Source: Opitutaceae bacterium
GTDB lineage: Bacteria; Verrucomicrobiota; Verrucomicrobiia; Opitutales; Opitutaceae
Direction of reading: 5' to 3'
Assembly: GCA_016794625.1 (NCBI GenBank)
Contig: JAEUGY010000089.1
Location: forward strand, 1-46,295
Length of the DNA: 46,295 nucleotides
Shown here: positions 16,106 through 24,620 of the stretch, in pieces
Numbering within the stretch: position 1 is the first letter of the stretch
Layout of the letters: each line of letters opens with the position of its first letter
Notes under the pieces: generated by a model
Database searches by the model: none
The model's input: only the letters and a program-made list of their open reading frames with translations
Told to the model about the DNA's origin: nothing
Position numbers and translations under genes: made by a program

Positions 16106-16130
16106 GTGTGGCGCAACCGTTGCGCCACAC
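16106..16130. promoter_or_regulatory. Perfect 12-bp inverted repeat at the pseudopilin start
   Basis: GTGTGGCGCAAC (16106-16117) and its exact reverse complement (16119-16130) surround a single C at 16118. On the transcribed (minus) strand the repeat ends 2 nt before the ATG at 16103, so as RNA it would fold into a strong hairpin covering the ribosome-entry zone; as DNA it is a good dimer-binding site. It also lies 59 bp after the acs stop, so it could serve as a transcript end for acs, though no T-run follows. Confidence 0.6.
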
Positions 16131-16148
16131 ACCCGCCTTCGCAAGCAC

Positions 16149-16171
16149 TTAATGCATATTTATTGCATTAA
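16149..16171. repeat. AT-rich inverted repeat TTAATGCA/TGCATTAA
   Basis: TTAATGCA (16149-16156) and TGCATTAA (16164-16171) are perfect inverted copies with a 7-bp AT spacer, and ATGCA recurs at 16172-16176. This is the most AT-rich stretch near the cassette and lies between acs and the first pseudopilin gene, so a promoter or operator for the cassette is plausible. Confidence 0.4.
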
Positions 16172-16188
16172 ATGCACCCACACCCATT

Positions 16189-18141
16189 TTATTCCTCCTG
16201 CGTCTGCAGGGCTGCGACCACCGAGAAGTCCTCAAGCGTAGTGGTGTCGCCCTTCACGTCGCCGCCTGCGGCAATTTCCTTCAGGATCCGTCGCATGATT
16301 TTGCCGGAGCGCGTCTTGGGCAGCCCGGCGGCAAATCTCACGTCATCCGGGCGGGCGAGCGCTCCGATTTCCTTGGCCACATGGGCGCGCAGTTCCTCGC
16401 GCAGTTCAGGTGTGGCCTGGATGCCGGACTTGACGATGACAAAGACCACCAGAGCCTGACCCTTGAGTTCGTCCGGACGGCCGACGACCGCTGCTTCCGC
16501 GACCGAAGGATGCGAAACCATGGCGCTCTCGACCTCCGCCGTCCCGATCCGATGTCCGGATACATTGAGCACGTCATCGATGCGGCCGACCACCCAGAGG
16601 TAGCCGTCCTTGTCGATGCGGGCGCCGTCGCCGGCGAAATAGTACCCGGGCAGTTCGCTCCAGTACTGCCGCTTGTAGCGCTCGTCGTCGCCCCACAGCG
16701 TGCGCAGCATCGAGGGCCACGGCGATTTGAGAAAGAGTTTCCCACCCGACCCCTTCGGCACTTCCTTGCCGTTTTCGTCGAGGACCTTGGGCACCACGCC
16801 GAAGAACGGCAGGGTGCAGGAGCCTGGTTTGGTCGGGGTGACGCCCGGAAGCGGGGAAACCATGATGGCTCCGGTTTCCGTCTGCCACCAGGTGTCCACG
16901 ATCGGGCAGCGTTTCTTGCCGATGAGCGTGTGGTACCACATCCATGCCTCGGGGTTGATCGGTTCACCGACCGACCCGAGCAGGCGCAGCGAGCGCAGGC
17001 TGTGCTTCTTCACGTGTTCGTCGCCCCAGCGCATGAACGCGCGGATGGCGGTCGGAGCCGTGTAGAAAATGGTCACGCCGTGCCGGTCGATCATTTCCCA
17101 GAACCGGTCCGGCCCGGGCTGGTTGGGCGCACCTTCGTACATCAAGACCGTGGCGCCATTGGCCAGGGGACCGTAAACCACATAACTGTGGCCCGTGATC
17201 CAGCCGACGTCGGCGGTGCAGAAATAGACATCGGTGTCCTTCAGATCGAAGACATACTTCGACGTGATCGCGGTCCCCAGCAGGTATCCGGCGGAGGTGT
17301 GCAACACGCCCTTCGGTTTGCCGGTCGAGCCCGAGGTGTAGAGGATGAAGAGCGGATTTTCGCTGTCGAACGCGCGCGCCTTGTGCTCGGCCGGGGCCTG
17401 GGCCACGAGGTCGTGCCACCAGAGGTCGCGACCCTCGGTCATGGTCACGGCGTTGCCCGTGCGCTTCAGCACGACGACGTGCTTCACGCTGGGCGTGGCG
17501 GCGACGGCCCGGTCGACATTGGTCTTCAATTCCACCACTTTGCCGCGGCGCCAGCCGCCGTCGGCGGTGATGATCACCTTGGCCTGACAATCGTTTACGC
17601 GATCCTTGATCGCTTCGCTGGAGAATCCGCCGAAAATGACGGTGTGGATCGCGCCCAGCCGGGCGCACGCCAGCATCGCGATCGCGGCTTCCGGGACCAT
17701 CGGCATGTAGATCGCCACCCGGTCTCCCTTGGCCACTTCAAGTTTGGTCAGGACCTGCGCGAACCGGCACACCTCGCGGTGGAGTTGCTTGTAGGTCAAG
17801 GTGCGCACATCACCCGGCTCACCTTCAAAAATGATTGCGGCCTTGTTTTCGCGCGCCGTGCCGAGATGACGGTCGAGGCAGTTCTCGGCCACATTCAGCT
17901 GCCCACCCACAAACCACTTGGCATGAGGGAGTTTCCATTGGAGCGCCTTCTTGAAAGGCTTGCGCCAGGACAGCAGCTCGCGGCCCTGCTTCGTCCAAAA
18001 TTTCTCTGGAGCGTTGACAGACTCCGCGTAAAGCTTCTTATAAGCGGAATAACTCCCAAGGTTTGCTTGGCGTTGAAACTCGGCCGAAGGCCTGAAAACC
18101 CGATGTTCTCGGGATACTGAGGTAATCGTTTGGTCTGACAC
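16189..18141 (-). CDS. acs: Acetyl-CoA synthetase (acetate--CoA ligase)
   Basis: 650 residues, the normal length for AMP-forming acetyl-CoA synthetase, which activates acetate through acetyl-AMP to acetyl-CoA in the cytoplasm. Diagnostic motifs are visible in order: the nucleotide loop YTSGSTGKPKG, the DTWWQTETG adenylation motif, GYYFAGDGA, the hinge region GRIDDVLNVSGHRIGTAE, and the C-terminal PKTRSGKIMRR whose lysine is the usual acetylation and catalytic residue. ATG 18141 starts a family-typical N-terminus. It is transcribed divergently from rho; a promoter candidate lies at 18197-18225. It is upstream of, and on the same strand as, the pseudopilin cassette, 85 bp away. Confidence 0.97.
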   Translation of the reverse strand: MSDQTITSVSREHRVFRPSAEFQRQANLGSYSAYKKLYAESVNAPEKFWTKQGRELLSWRKPFKKALQWKLPHAKWFVGGQLNVAENCLDRHLGTARENKAAIIFEGEPGDVRTLTYKQLHREVCRFAQVLTKLEVAKGDRVAIYMPMVPEAAIAMLACARLGAIHTVIFGGFSSEAIKDRVNDCQAKVIITADGGWRRGKVVELKTNVDRAVAATPSVKHVVVLKRTGNAVTMTEGRDLWWHDLVAQAPAEHKARAFDSENPLFILYTSGSTGKPKGVLHTSAGYLLGTAITSKYVFDLKDTDVYFCTADVGWITGHSYVVYGPLANGATVLMYEGAPNQPGPDRFWEMIDRHGVTIFYTAPTAIRAFMRWGDEHVKKHSLRSLRLLGSVGEPINPEAWMWYHTLIGKKRCPIVDTWWQTETGAIMVSPLPGVTPTKPGSCTLPFFGVVPKVLDENGKEVPKGSGGKLFLKSPWPSMLRTLWGDDERYKRQYWSELPGYYFAGDGARIDKDGYLWVVGRIDDVLNVSGHRIGTAEVESAMVSHPSVAEAAVVGRPDELKGQALVVFVIVKSGIQATPELREELRAHVAKEIGALARPDDVRFAAGLPKTRSGKIMRRILKEIAAGGDVKGDTTTLEDFSVVAALQTQEE

Positions 18142-18196
18142 GTTTGTGGCTGTTGGGGGATTTGAGAAGGTTCGCCGGCCGTCGGCGCGCGCAGCT

Positions 18197-18225
18197 CATA
18201 TCTCGCGACAGGTTTTAAGCGTCAA
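18197..18225 (-). promoter_or_regulatory. Candidate acs promoter
   Basis: On the minus strand, TTGACG (18225-18220) is followed after 17 nt by GATATG (18202-18197). This matches 5 of 6 bases of the -35 consensus but only 3 of 6 of the -10, at ideal spacing. The predicted start would leave a leader of about 50 nt before the acs ATG. Called by eye. Confidence 0.4.
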
Positions 18226-18266
18226 GCACGCGACTTGATTGTTTTGCCCTGTCCCTTTGTCTCTTC

Positions 18267-19511
18267 ATGGAAAATAAGCCCGCTTCCGCCTCCGCGGACC
18301 CCACCGCTTCGACGCCTCCCGTCAACGGTCCCCAAACCGGCGTCGCCGAACGCCCCGCTTCCCCGACCCCGGTCGCCGCGCCTCCGATGCCCCAGGAAAA
18401 TCTGGTCCGGGTGGAAGGCATTCTTGACATCGACGTCGCCAAGAGCGGCAACGGTCAGCTGCTTGACCTGGCCCGTTTCGGCAAGCGACGCCCGTCGGAT
18501 ACGTTCGTCCCGAAGGAGCTCATCCGCCGGTTCAAGCTGAAGCCGGGCCAGATCATCGGCGGCACGGCGTATCCAGCCGAAGGCAAGTTCCCGAACCCGA
18601 AGATGAAGTTCATCGAATCGGTCGACGGCATGTCCCTCGAGGATCGCCGCGCCAAGTTCGACTTCGTCAATCTGACGACCGTCTCGCCCACCCAGCAGCT
18701 CAAACTGGAGCTCAAGGACGGCCGACTGACCACGCGCGTCGTCGATCTGTTTTGTCCGATCGGCAAAGGCACCCGCGGCCTCATCGTGGCGCCGCCCCGC
18801 ACGGGCAAAACCACGCTCCTGCGCGACATGGCCCTCGGCGTGATTGAAAACCACCCCGAGTGTCACGTCATGGTGCTGCTCGTCGACGAGCGCCCGGAGG
18901 AAGTGACCGATTTCAAGCGCAGCGTACCCGCGGAGATCTGGGCCTCATCCAATGACGAGCAGGTGGAAAGCCACGTGCGCATCGCCGATCTGGCGATCGA
19001 ACGCGCCCGCCGTCTGGTTGAAGCAGGCCGGGATGTCGTGCTCCTGCTCGACTCCCTCACCCGCCTCTCCCGCGCCCACAATACGATGCGCAACTCCGGT
19101 CGCACCGGCACCGGCGGTCTCGACGTGCGGGCGCTCGAAAAACCGCGTCAACTTTTCGCCTCGGCCCGCCGGACTGAAGAAGCCGGTTCGCTCACCATCA
19201 TCGCCTCGATCCTCGTCGAAACCGGCAGCCGGATGGATGACGTGATTTTCCAGGAGTTCAAAGGCACGGGCAACAGTGACCTCGTCCTCGACCGCAAGTG
19301 CGCCGAAATGCGGCTTTGGCCGGCTGTGAATATTCAGCAGTCCGGCACGCGGAAAGAAGAGCTGCTGCTGGATCCGAAAAAACTCGATTCGATCCACTTT
19401 TTCCGCCGCGCCCTGGTGCAGCAAAAGGTGGAGGAAGCGACCGAAACCATGATCGCCCGCCTCTCCAAGACCAAGACGAACGACGAGTTTCTTAAGCTGA
19501 TCTCCCGCTAG
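18267..19511 (+). CDS. rho: Transcription termination factor Rho
   Basis: Hexameric RNA helicase that ends transcription. The ATPase core is plain: Walker A APPRTGKT (175-182), LVDERPEEVTDFKR, Walker B LLLDSLTRLSRAHN, the Q-loop region EFKGTGNSDLVLDRK, and the R-loop RKEELL. The first 45 residues are Ala/Pro/Ser/Thr-rich and low-complexity, and I see no N-terminal Rho_N helical domain. The RNA-binding cold-shock-like domain (about 46-150) is present but has GNGQLLD where the usual RNP1 GFGFLR motif is found. The P-loop has Arg where E. coli Rho has Lys before the Ala/Thr-Gly-Lys. 414 residues is about normal. It is divergent from acs, with 125 bp between them. Confidence 0.96.
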   Translation: MENKPASASADPTASTPPVNGPQTGVAERPASPTPVAAPPMPQENLVRVEGILDIDVAKSGNGQLLDLARFGKRRPSDTFVPKELIRRFKLKPGQIIGGTAYPAEGKFPNPKMKFIESVDGMSLEDRRAKFDFVNLTTVSPTQQLKLELKDGRLTTRVVDLFCPIGKGTRGLIVAPPRTGKTTLLRDMALGVIENHPECHVMVLLVDERPEEVTDFKRSVPAEIWASSNDEQVESHVRIADLAIERARRLVEAGRDVVLLLDSLTRLSRAHNTMRNSGRTGTGGLDVRALEKPRQLFASARRTEEAGSLTIIASILVETGSRMDDVIFQEFKGTGNSDLVLDRKCAEMRLWPAVNIQQSGTRKEELLLDPKKLDSIHFFRRALVQQKVEEATETMIARLSKTKTNDEFLKLISR

Positions 19512-19618
19512 GCCCCAGAATTACCTCTTGCGCCAGCCGACGACTTCCTGAAGAAACACCCTTTCCGTTCGTGCGCGCGGTGCGCCGGACGGTGCCGACC
19601 GCCAGCAAACTCCTACGC

Positions 19619-21379
19619 ATGCATAGTTTTTCCGAGCAATGCCTCGATATGGCCCGATCGATCCTGGGCCATAACCTCGATGCCATTCAACCTGACGGCA
19701 CCCTCCTCTCCGCTCCGGGAGAGATTCCCCGCCCCGACGAACCCGGCCACGCCGCCTACGCGCTCGGTGAGTACTTCCGCGCCACGGGTGAGACCAGCCT
19801 GAAGGGGTTTGACCTCGTCGATCTGGCCGCCCGCTGCGTCACCGCCCAGATGTTCACCGAACCCGCGGCGGAAAACGGCCTGGCCTACGCCTCGCTCGGA
19901 CTGCTTTGCTTCGGCCCCTCCAAAGAACGCAACAGCGTTTGGGAACGCCTCGTGGAGGAAACCCAGCAGCGGATCGACAAACAGCTTCTCCACCGCAGCG
20001 ACTACGATAACCACTGGCAGGCCTTCAACGTGGCCAAGGCCGTGGCGCGCTTCAGTTTCGGTCTCTCCAAAAAGGACGAAACCTCCCGCCTGATCGAGCG
20101 CATGGTCGATCGGATCAACCATACGAGCTCCACCGGATTTTTCGACGATTCCACCAGCGGTCTGGGCGGAAACTTCAATCTGTACGGGGTGATGACGTTT
20201 GTCTTCATCCGCTCCGCGCTCCAGCTCCACGCCAACAGCGGCGTGCGCGACCGCAAATTGCCGACGCTGCGGACCTACGCCGAGAAATACATCCGCATGA
20301 TGCCCGACCTCGTGCGGGCCGATGGTCTGGGCTGGGCCTTTGGCCGCGCGGCCGGCGCCTACGGCCAGATGCACTGCATCACGCTGATTCTCCAGGGGCT
20401 GCGCGATGGCTGGATCCCGGACGACCAACGTCCGCGGTACCACGATATCCTGCGGAAGCTGTTCTTCTTCTTCTACCAGACCTACCTCGATCAGGAGCAC
20501 GGTTTCCTCGATCTGCGCGACGAGGAACGCACCGCCTATTCGAACCACACGACGCGGATGGCGAACTTCGATGCCGCCCGTTACCTCTGCCAGTGGTCTC
20601 GTCTGGCCAAAACCGTCCAACTGCCCTCGATCCCGCCGAAACTGGAAGCACCCAAGACCGCCGGTCGTTTTGTCATCTTCGACAAGTCCAACCGCAAGGA
20701 ACAGGGCGTTTTTCTCTACCGCGACGCCACCAGCGGGCTTCACTTCCAGATTCCTCTCGTGTCCTGCGGGGGCAAGGCCGTCGCCGACGCCCTGACCTTC
20801 CCGCATTGCCCGGGCATCTTCGACTGGCCGAACAACATCTACGCCCCGATCATGCTGCCCGAACTCACGTTCGGCGAGCATGTGACCATCCCGTCGTTCT
20901 ACGGCAAGAATTGCGTGACCGGTCTCGGTCTGCGCAATAGTTTCTACTTCCGTTACGAACAGCCCGAACTGATCGATACGAAGGAAGAGATCATCAAGGG
21001 CTTGGGCAGCGTGAAGGTGCAGTGGAACTTCGCCGGCAACAAGATCGGCTGCGAATTCGCGTACACGGTCAAACAGCAGATCACGCTCGACAAGTTCCGC
21101 TACGTGCTCGCGATCGCCGCTCCGCACTCGAAGTACCACGTCAGTGGCGCCCTCGCCCTCGGCGCGCAAGGCCACCGCTGCGGTGTGAGCAAGAACGACT
21201 TCCAAGCGAGCTGGCGCGAAACCGAAGTGGTGTCCGCCGACCCGACGTATCGCACCAATTACGGCAAGATTCATTACCTGCAGTTCCTCGTCCGCGACCA
21301 TCCGCTGGTCATGCGGCCGGGCCAGGTCTATCGTCTCAACGTCGAGTTTGAGCCCGACATCACCCACACCGACCAGTAG
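19619..21379 (+). CDS. Uncharacterised 586-aa protein, possible alpha-toroid/beta-sandwich fold
   Basis: I do not recognise a named family. No signal peptide is apparent from ATG 19619; the frame is open to 19571 but those residues look non-coding. The first 370 residues are helix-rich with regularly spaced Trp/Tyr/Gly motifs (GHAAYALGEYFRATGE, DYDNHWQAFNVAKAVARFSF, GLGWAFGRAAGAYGQMHC, DEERTAYSNHTTRMANFDAARY), reminiscent of alpha/alpha-toroid domains in polysaccharide lyases and glycosidases. The second half is strand-rich (FVIFDKSNRKEQGVFLYRD, VKVQWNFAGNKIGCEFAY), which would suit a following beta-sandwich. A heparinase- or alginate-lyase-like cytoplasmic enzyme is one reading, but no catalytic residues can be assigned. 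It stands between rho and hisF. Confidence 0.8.
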   Translation: MHSFSEQCLDMARSILGHNLDAIQPDGTLLSAPGEIPRPDEPGHAAYALGEYFRATGETSLKGFDLVDLAARCVTAQMFTEPAAENGLAYASLGLLCFGPSKERNSVWERLVEETQQRIDKQLLHRSDYDNHWQAFNVAKAVARFSFGLSKKDETSRLIERMVDRINHTSSTGFFDDSTSGLGGNFNLYGVMTFVFIRSALQLHANSGVRDRKLPTLRTYAEKYIRMMPDLVRADGLGWAFGRAAGAYGQMHCITLILQGLRDGWIPDDQRPRYHDILRKLFFFFYQTYLDQEHGFLDLRDEERTAYSNHTTRMANFDAARYLCQWSRLAKTVQLPSIPPKLEAPKTAGRFVIFDKSNRKEQGVFLYRDATSGLHFQIPLVSCGGKAVADALTFPHCPGIFDWPNNIYAPIMLPELTFGEHVTIPSFYGKNCVTGLGLRNSFYFRYEQPELIDTKEEIIKGLGSVKVQWNFAGNKIGCEFAYTVKQQITLDKFRYVLAIAAPHSKYHVSGALALGAQGHRCGVSKNDFQASWRETEVVSADPTYRTNYGKIHYLQFLVRDHPLVMRPGQVYRLNVEFEPDITHTDQ

Positions 21380-21490
21380 TTCGCTCGCGGTGACGAAGCG
21401 TGCACGGATTCAACGCCGTGCCGCCGCCGCCGACCGCCCCGGCCTGCCGGTCCACCGGCTCCGCTCCGGGGTGTGTCATCGCTCCCTGCC

Positions 21491-22252
21491 GTGCTGACCC
21501 GACGTATCATTCCCTGCCTCGACGTGACCCATGGTCGCGTGGTCAAGGGCGTTAAGTTTCAGGAGTTGCGCGATGCCGGCGACCCGGTGCAGTGCGCCAA
21601 GGCGTACGACCAGCAAGGCGCGGACGAACTCGTATTTCTGGACATCACGGCCTCGAGCGATGGTCGCAAGATCATGCACGACGTGGTCGCTGCCACGGCC
21701 GAACAGTGCTTCATGCCGCTGACTGTCGGCGGTGGGCTGCGTTCACTCAGCGACATCGAGGCCATGCTCCGGGCCGGAGCGGACAAGGTTTCGCTCAATA
21801 CGTCCGCGATCCAGGATCCGTCCCTGATTCACGCCGCCTCTGATCGTTTTGGAGCCCAGTGCATCGTCGTGGCGATTGACGCCAAACGCCAGCCCGACGG
21901 CCGCTCCTGGCAAGTGTTCACCCACGGCGGGCGCAACCCGACCGGTCTCGACGCCGTGGCATGGGCCCGAAAGGCGGTCGAGCTGGGTGCCGGCGAGATC
22001 CTGCTCACCAGTATGGATGCGGATGGTACGCAAGCCGGTTACGATTGCGCCCTGACGCGAGCGGTCAGTGACGCGGTCTCCGTCCCCGTGATCGCCAGCG
22101 GCGGCGCCGGCACTCTCGACCACTTCTACGATGCTTTGCAGGAGGGACACGCGAGCGCCGCCCTCGCCGCGAGCCTTTTTCATTTTGGGACGCTAACCAT
22201 TCCCCAAGTCAAGGTCCACCTCGCCGGCCGGGGGCTCGCCGTGCGTCAGTAG
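21491..22252 (+). CDS. hisF: Imidazole glycerol phosphate synthase cyclase subunit
   Basis: HisF closes the imidazole ring during histidine synthesis, using ammonia from HisH. GTG 21491 gives a 253-residue protein starting MLTRRIIPCLDV, which places the two catalytic aspartates at exactly D11 (CLDV) and D130 (VAIDAK), as in the family; a GTG at 21473 would add six residues. Other landmarks are TVGGGLRS, GADKVSLNT, LTSMDADGTQAGYD and VIASGGAG, the phosphate-binding loops of the TIM barrel. The helper subunit hisH and other his genes are not in the window, so the pathway genes are scattered in this genome. No clear ribosome-binding site. Confidence 0.96.
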   Translation: MLTRRIIPCLDVTHGRVVKGVKFQELRDAGDPVQCAKAYDQQGADELVFLDITASSDGRKIMHDVVAATAEQCFMPLTVGGGLRSLSDIEAMLRAGADKVSLNTSAIQDPSLIHAASDRFGAQCIVVAIDAKRQPDGRSWQVFTHGGRNPTGLDAVAWARKAVELGAGEILLTSMDADGTQAGYDCALTRAVSDAVSVPVIASGGAGTLDHFYDALQEGHASAALAASLFHFGTLTIPQVKVHLAGRGLAVRQ

Positions 22253-22316
22253 GATCTGGCCCACCGCACCTCCTGCCCGCTGGGTCAAGGAATGCGGTCA
22301 ACTCACCAAACCGGGA

Positions 22317-22344
22317 TTGAAACACGGTCGCAACGGCGTACAGT
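22317..22344 (+). promoter_or_regulatory. Candidate sigma-70 promoter giving a leaderless xseB transcript
   Basis: TTGAAA (22317-22322), 16-nt spacer, TACAGT (22339-22344). The hexamers match 5 of 6 and 4 of 6 consensus bases. The expected transcription start, about 7 nt after the -10, falls at the GTG start codon of xseB (22351), so the message would have no leader. By eye only. Confidence 0.4.
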
Positions 22345-22350
22345 GCTCCG

Positions 22351-22602
22351 GTGGATTCCGAACCTGCTCCGTCTCTTTCATTTGAAGCCGCCCTGGAGCG
22401 CCTGGAGGGCATCGTGGAATCCATGGAGTCGGGCGACATTGCCCTCGCTGACCTGTTGTCGCGCTTTGAAGAGGGCAATCAGCTGCTGAAAGTATGTGAA
22501 GCCCGTCTCAAGGACGCAGAGCTCAAGATTGAACAACTAAAGAAACAGAGAGACGGTACGCCGGCCTTCGTTCCCTTCGAGAGCGACCGCGAAACCTCCT
22601 GA
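22351..22602 (+). CDS. xseB: Exodeoxyribonuclease VII small subunit
   Basis: 83 residues from GTG 22351, the usual size. The two-helix signature of XseB is clear: LSFEAALERLEGIVESMESGDIAL followed by SRFEEGNQLLKVCEARLKDAELKIE, here separated by ADLL. XseB binds the large subunit XseA to degrade single-stranded DNA from both ends; xseA is not in the window. It is followed 29 bp later by dxs, an order seen in many bacteria where xseB and isoprenoid genes form an operon. The N-terminus has no Shine-Dalgarno site and a promoter candidate lies immediately upstream. Confidence 0.95.
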   Translation: MDSEPAPSLSFEAALERLEGIVESMESGDIALADLLSRFEEGNQLLKVCEARLKDAELKIEQLKKQRDGTPAFVPFESDRETS

Positions 22603-22631
22603 GCCGACGTTCCTCGCCGCCCACATTGTTA

Positions 22632-24587
22632 ATGAACTCGTCCTCCGCCGACTCCACGGCTGCAACTCCCGCGCCTTCCCGCCTGCTCGACCGCGTCAGC
22701 AGTCCCGCCGATGTCAAGGCGCTCTCCACCTCTGAGCTGCTGCGTCTCGCGGCCGAGATTCGCGACGAAATCATCCAGGTGACCGCGAGCAACGGCGGCC
22801 ACGTCGGTCCAAATCTGGGAGTGGTCGAACTGACGCTCGCCCTGCACCGCGTTTTTGATTCTCCGTCGGATTCCTTTGTCTTCGACGTCGCCCACCAGGG
22901 TTACGTGCACAAACTCGTGACCGGTCGCGGCGGTGATTTCTTTCGGAAGCTGCGGCAATCGGGAGGGGCCAGCGGGTTTCTCATGCGCCATGAGAGTCCG
23001 CACGACGCCTTCGGGGCGGGCCACGCCGGCACCGCGTTGAGTGCGGCGCTGGGCATGGCGAGCGCGCGCGACCTCCGCGGCACGCACGAGCACGTGGTGG
23101 CGGTCTGCGGCGACGCCGCGTTCACCTGCGGCGTCACCCTCGAAGCGTTGAACAACGTGGTCGGCTCGACGAAGCGGTTGATTGTCGTGCTCAACGACAA
23201 CGAGTGGTCGATCGCGAAGAACGTCGGGGCCATCTCGAAGTACCTCAACCGGCTGTCCACCAACCGGACCTACAACAAGATCCACCACGATCTGGAAAAG
23301 TTTTTCACCTCGCTGCCCGGGGGCAATGACATGCACCGGGTCTACATGAAGTGGAAGCGGGAGACGAAGGACTTCTTCGTCGAGTCCTCGCTCTTTGAAA
23401 AATTCGGCCTGCGCTACCTTGGACCGATCGACGGGCACGATCTCGAGGAGCTGGTCAAGAATCTGGAATTCGCCAAACAGTGCGAAGGTCCGATCATCCT
23501 CCACGTTCTGACCAAAAAGGGCCAGGGCCTCGAGGCCGCGATGCGTCACCCGGAGAAATTCCACGGTCTCGGCGCCTTCGATCCGTTGACCGGCGAGAGT
23601 TTGAAACCCGCCCCCGGTACCCCGCCCAATTACCAGGACGTGTTCGGTCAGGCGTTGGCGCGTTTCGCGAAGGCCGACAGCCGCATCGTCGGAATCACCG
23701 GCGCGATGCCGAGCGGCACCGGTCTGACCTACCTCGCAAACGAGTGCCCGAAGCAGTTTTTCGACGTCGGCATCGCCGAGGAACACGCGGTGATCTTCGC
23801 GGCCGGACTGGCGACCAAGGGCATCAAGCCGGTGGTGGCGATTTACTCGACCTTCCTCCAGCGCGGCTACGACCAGATCGTGCACGACGTGGCGCTACAA
23901 AACCTGCCGGTGGTGTTCTGTCTCGATCGCGCCGGGCTGTCGCCCAATGACGGGCCGACGCATCACGGCATCTTCGATCTCGCCTACCTGCGGTGCATCC
24001 CGAACACGACCTTGATGCAGCCCAAGGACGAGGATGAGCTGGTCGACATGCTGCACACGGGTCTCGCGTTGAACGCACCCGCCTTCATTCGCTACCCCCG
24101 GGGCGCCGGCCGGGGTGTAAAGATCAAGGATCGCCCTGCCCTCCTGCCGGTCGGACACGCCGAAGTCCTGCGGGAAGGGTCCAACATCATGATCTGGGCA
24201 CTCGGCCCGAGTGTCGCCGACGCCTTCGAACTGGCCGAGCGCCTGGGTCGGGAAGAGGGACTGAGCGTCGGTGTGGTCAATGCCCGCTTCGTCAAGCCGC
24301 TGGATCGGACGTTGCTGCTCAGCCACGCGGCCTGTATTCCCATGCTGGTGACGATGGAAGACCACGCCATCGCCGGTGGTTTTGGCAGCGCCGTGCTGGA
24401 GGTGCTGCAGGAGGCCGACTGCTCCACCACGGTGGAACGCATTGGCTGGCCGGATCGTTTTGTCGACCACGGCAGTTCGGTCCAAGCTCTGCGTGCCCAG
24501 CACGGGCTGTCACCGGACGCCATCTATCGCCGGGTGCTCGACCGCTGGAGAAACCGCCACGCCGCCCCGGTCGAAGCCAACGCCTGA
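22632..24587 (+). CDS. dxs: 1-deoxy-D-xylulose-5-phosphate synthase
   Basis: 651 residues from ATG 22632 (a TTG six bases earlier is less likely). Dxs condenses pyruvate with glyceraldehyde 3-phosphate, the first step of the MEP isoprenoid pathway. Landmarks: HVGPNLGVVELTLALH, FDVAHQGYVHKL, the thiamine-diphosphate motif GDAAFTCG...LNDNEWSIAKNVG, IDGHDLEEL, LTKKGQGLEAA, then the transketolase central domain with ITGAMPSGTG, FDVGIAEEHAV and DRAGLSPNDGPTHHG, and the C-terminal domain with NARFVKPLD and EDHAIAGGFGSAV. The motifs are intact although GDAAFT replaces the commoner GDGAMT. It is co-transcribed with xseB and convergent to prmC. Confidence 0.97.
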   Translation: MNSSSADSTAATPAPSRLLDRVSSPADVKALSTSELLRLAAEIRDEIIQVTASNGGHVGPNLGVVELTLALHRVFDSPSDSFVFDVAHQGYVHKLVTGRGGDFFRKLRQSGGASGFLMRHESPHDAFGAGHAGTALSAALGMASARDLRGTHEHVVAVCGDAAFTCGVTLEALNNVVGSTKRLIVVLNDNEWSIAKNVGAISKYLNRLSTNRTYNKIHHDLEKFFTSLPGGNDMHRVYMKWKRETKDFFVESSLFEKFGLRYLGPIDGHDLEELVKNLEFAKQCEGPIILHVLTKKGQGLEAAMRHPEKFHGLGAFDPLTGESLKPAPGTPPNYQDVFGQALARFAKADSRIVGITGAMPSGTGLTYLANECPKQFFDVGIAEEHAVIFAAGLATKGIKPVVAIYSTFLQRGYDQIVHDVALQNLPVVFCLDRAGLSPNDGPTHHGIFDLAYLRCIPNTTLMQPKDEDELVDMLHTGLALNAPAFIRYPRGAGRGVKIKDRPALLPVGHAEVLREGSNIMIWALGPSVADAFELAERLGREEGLSVGVVNARFVKPLDRTLLLSHAACIPMLVTMEDHAIAGGFGSAVLEVLQEADCSTTVERIGWPDRFVDHGSSVQALRAQHGLSPDAIYRRVLDRWRNRHAAPVEANA

Positions 24588-24620
24588 GCGGAACGGGATG
24601 CACGCCCGCACCGGTCGGCC

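Noticed and set aside
16381..18120. 579-residue open frame opposite acs
   Set aside because: acs motifs on the other strand are complete; this frame is His/Asp/Arg-rich shadow sequence.
19613..21367. 584-residue open frame opposite the unknown 586-aa gene
   Set aside because: Both strands are open, but the plus strand shows natural protein composition and hydrophobic patterning; the minus strand is rich in Val-Gly-Asp-His repeats of shadow type.
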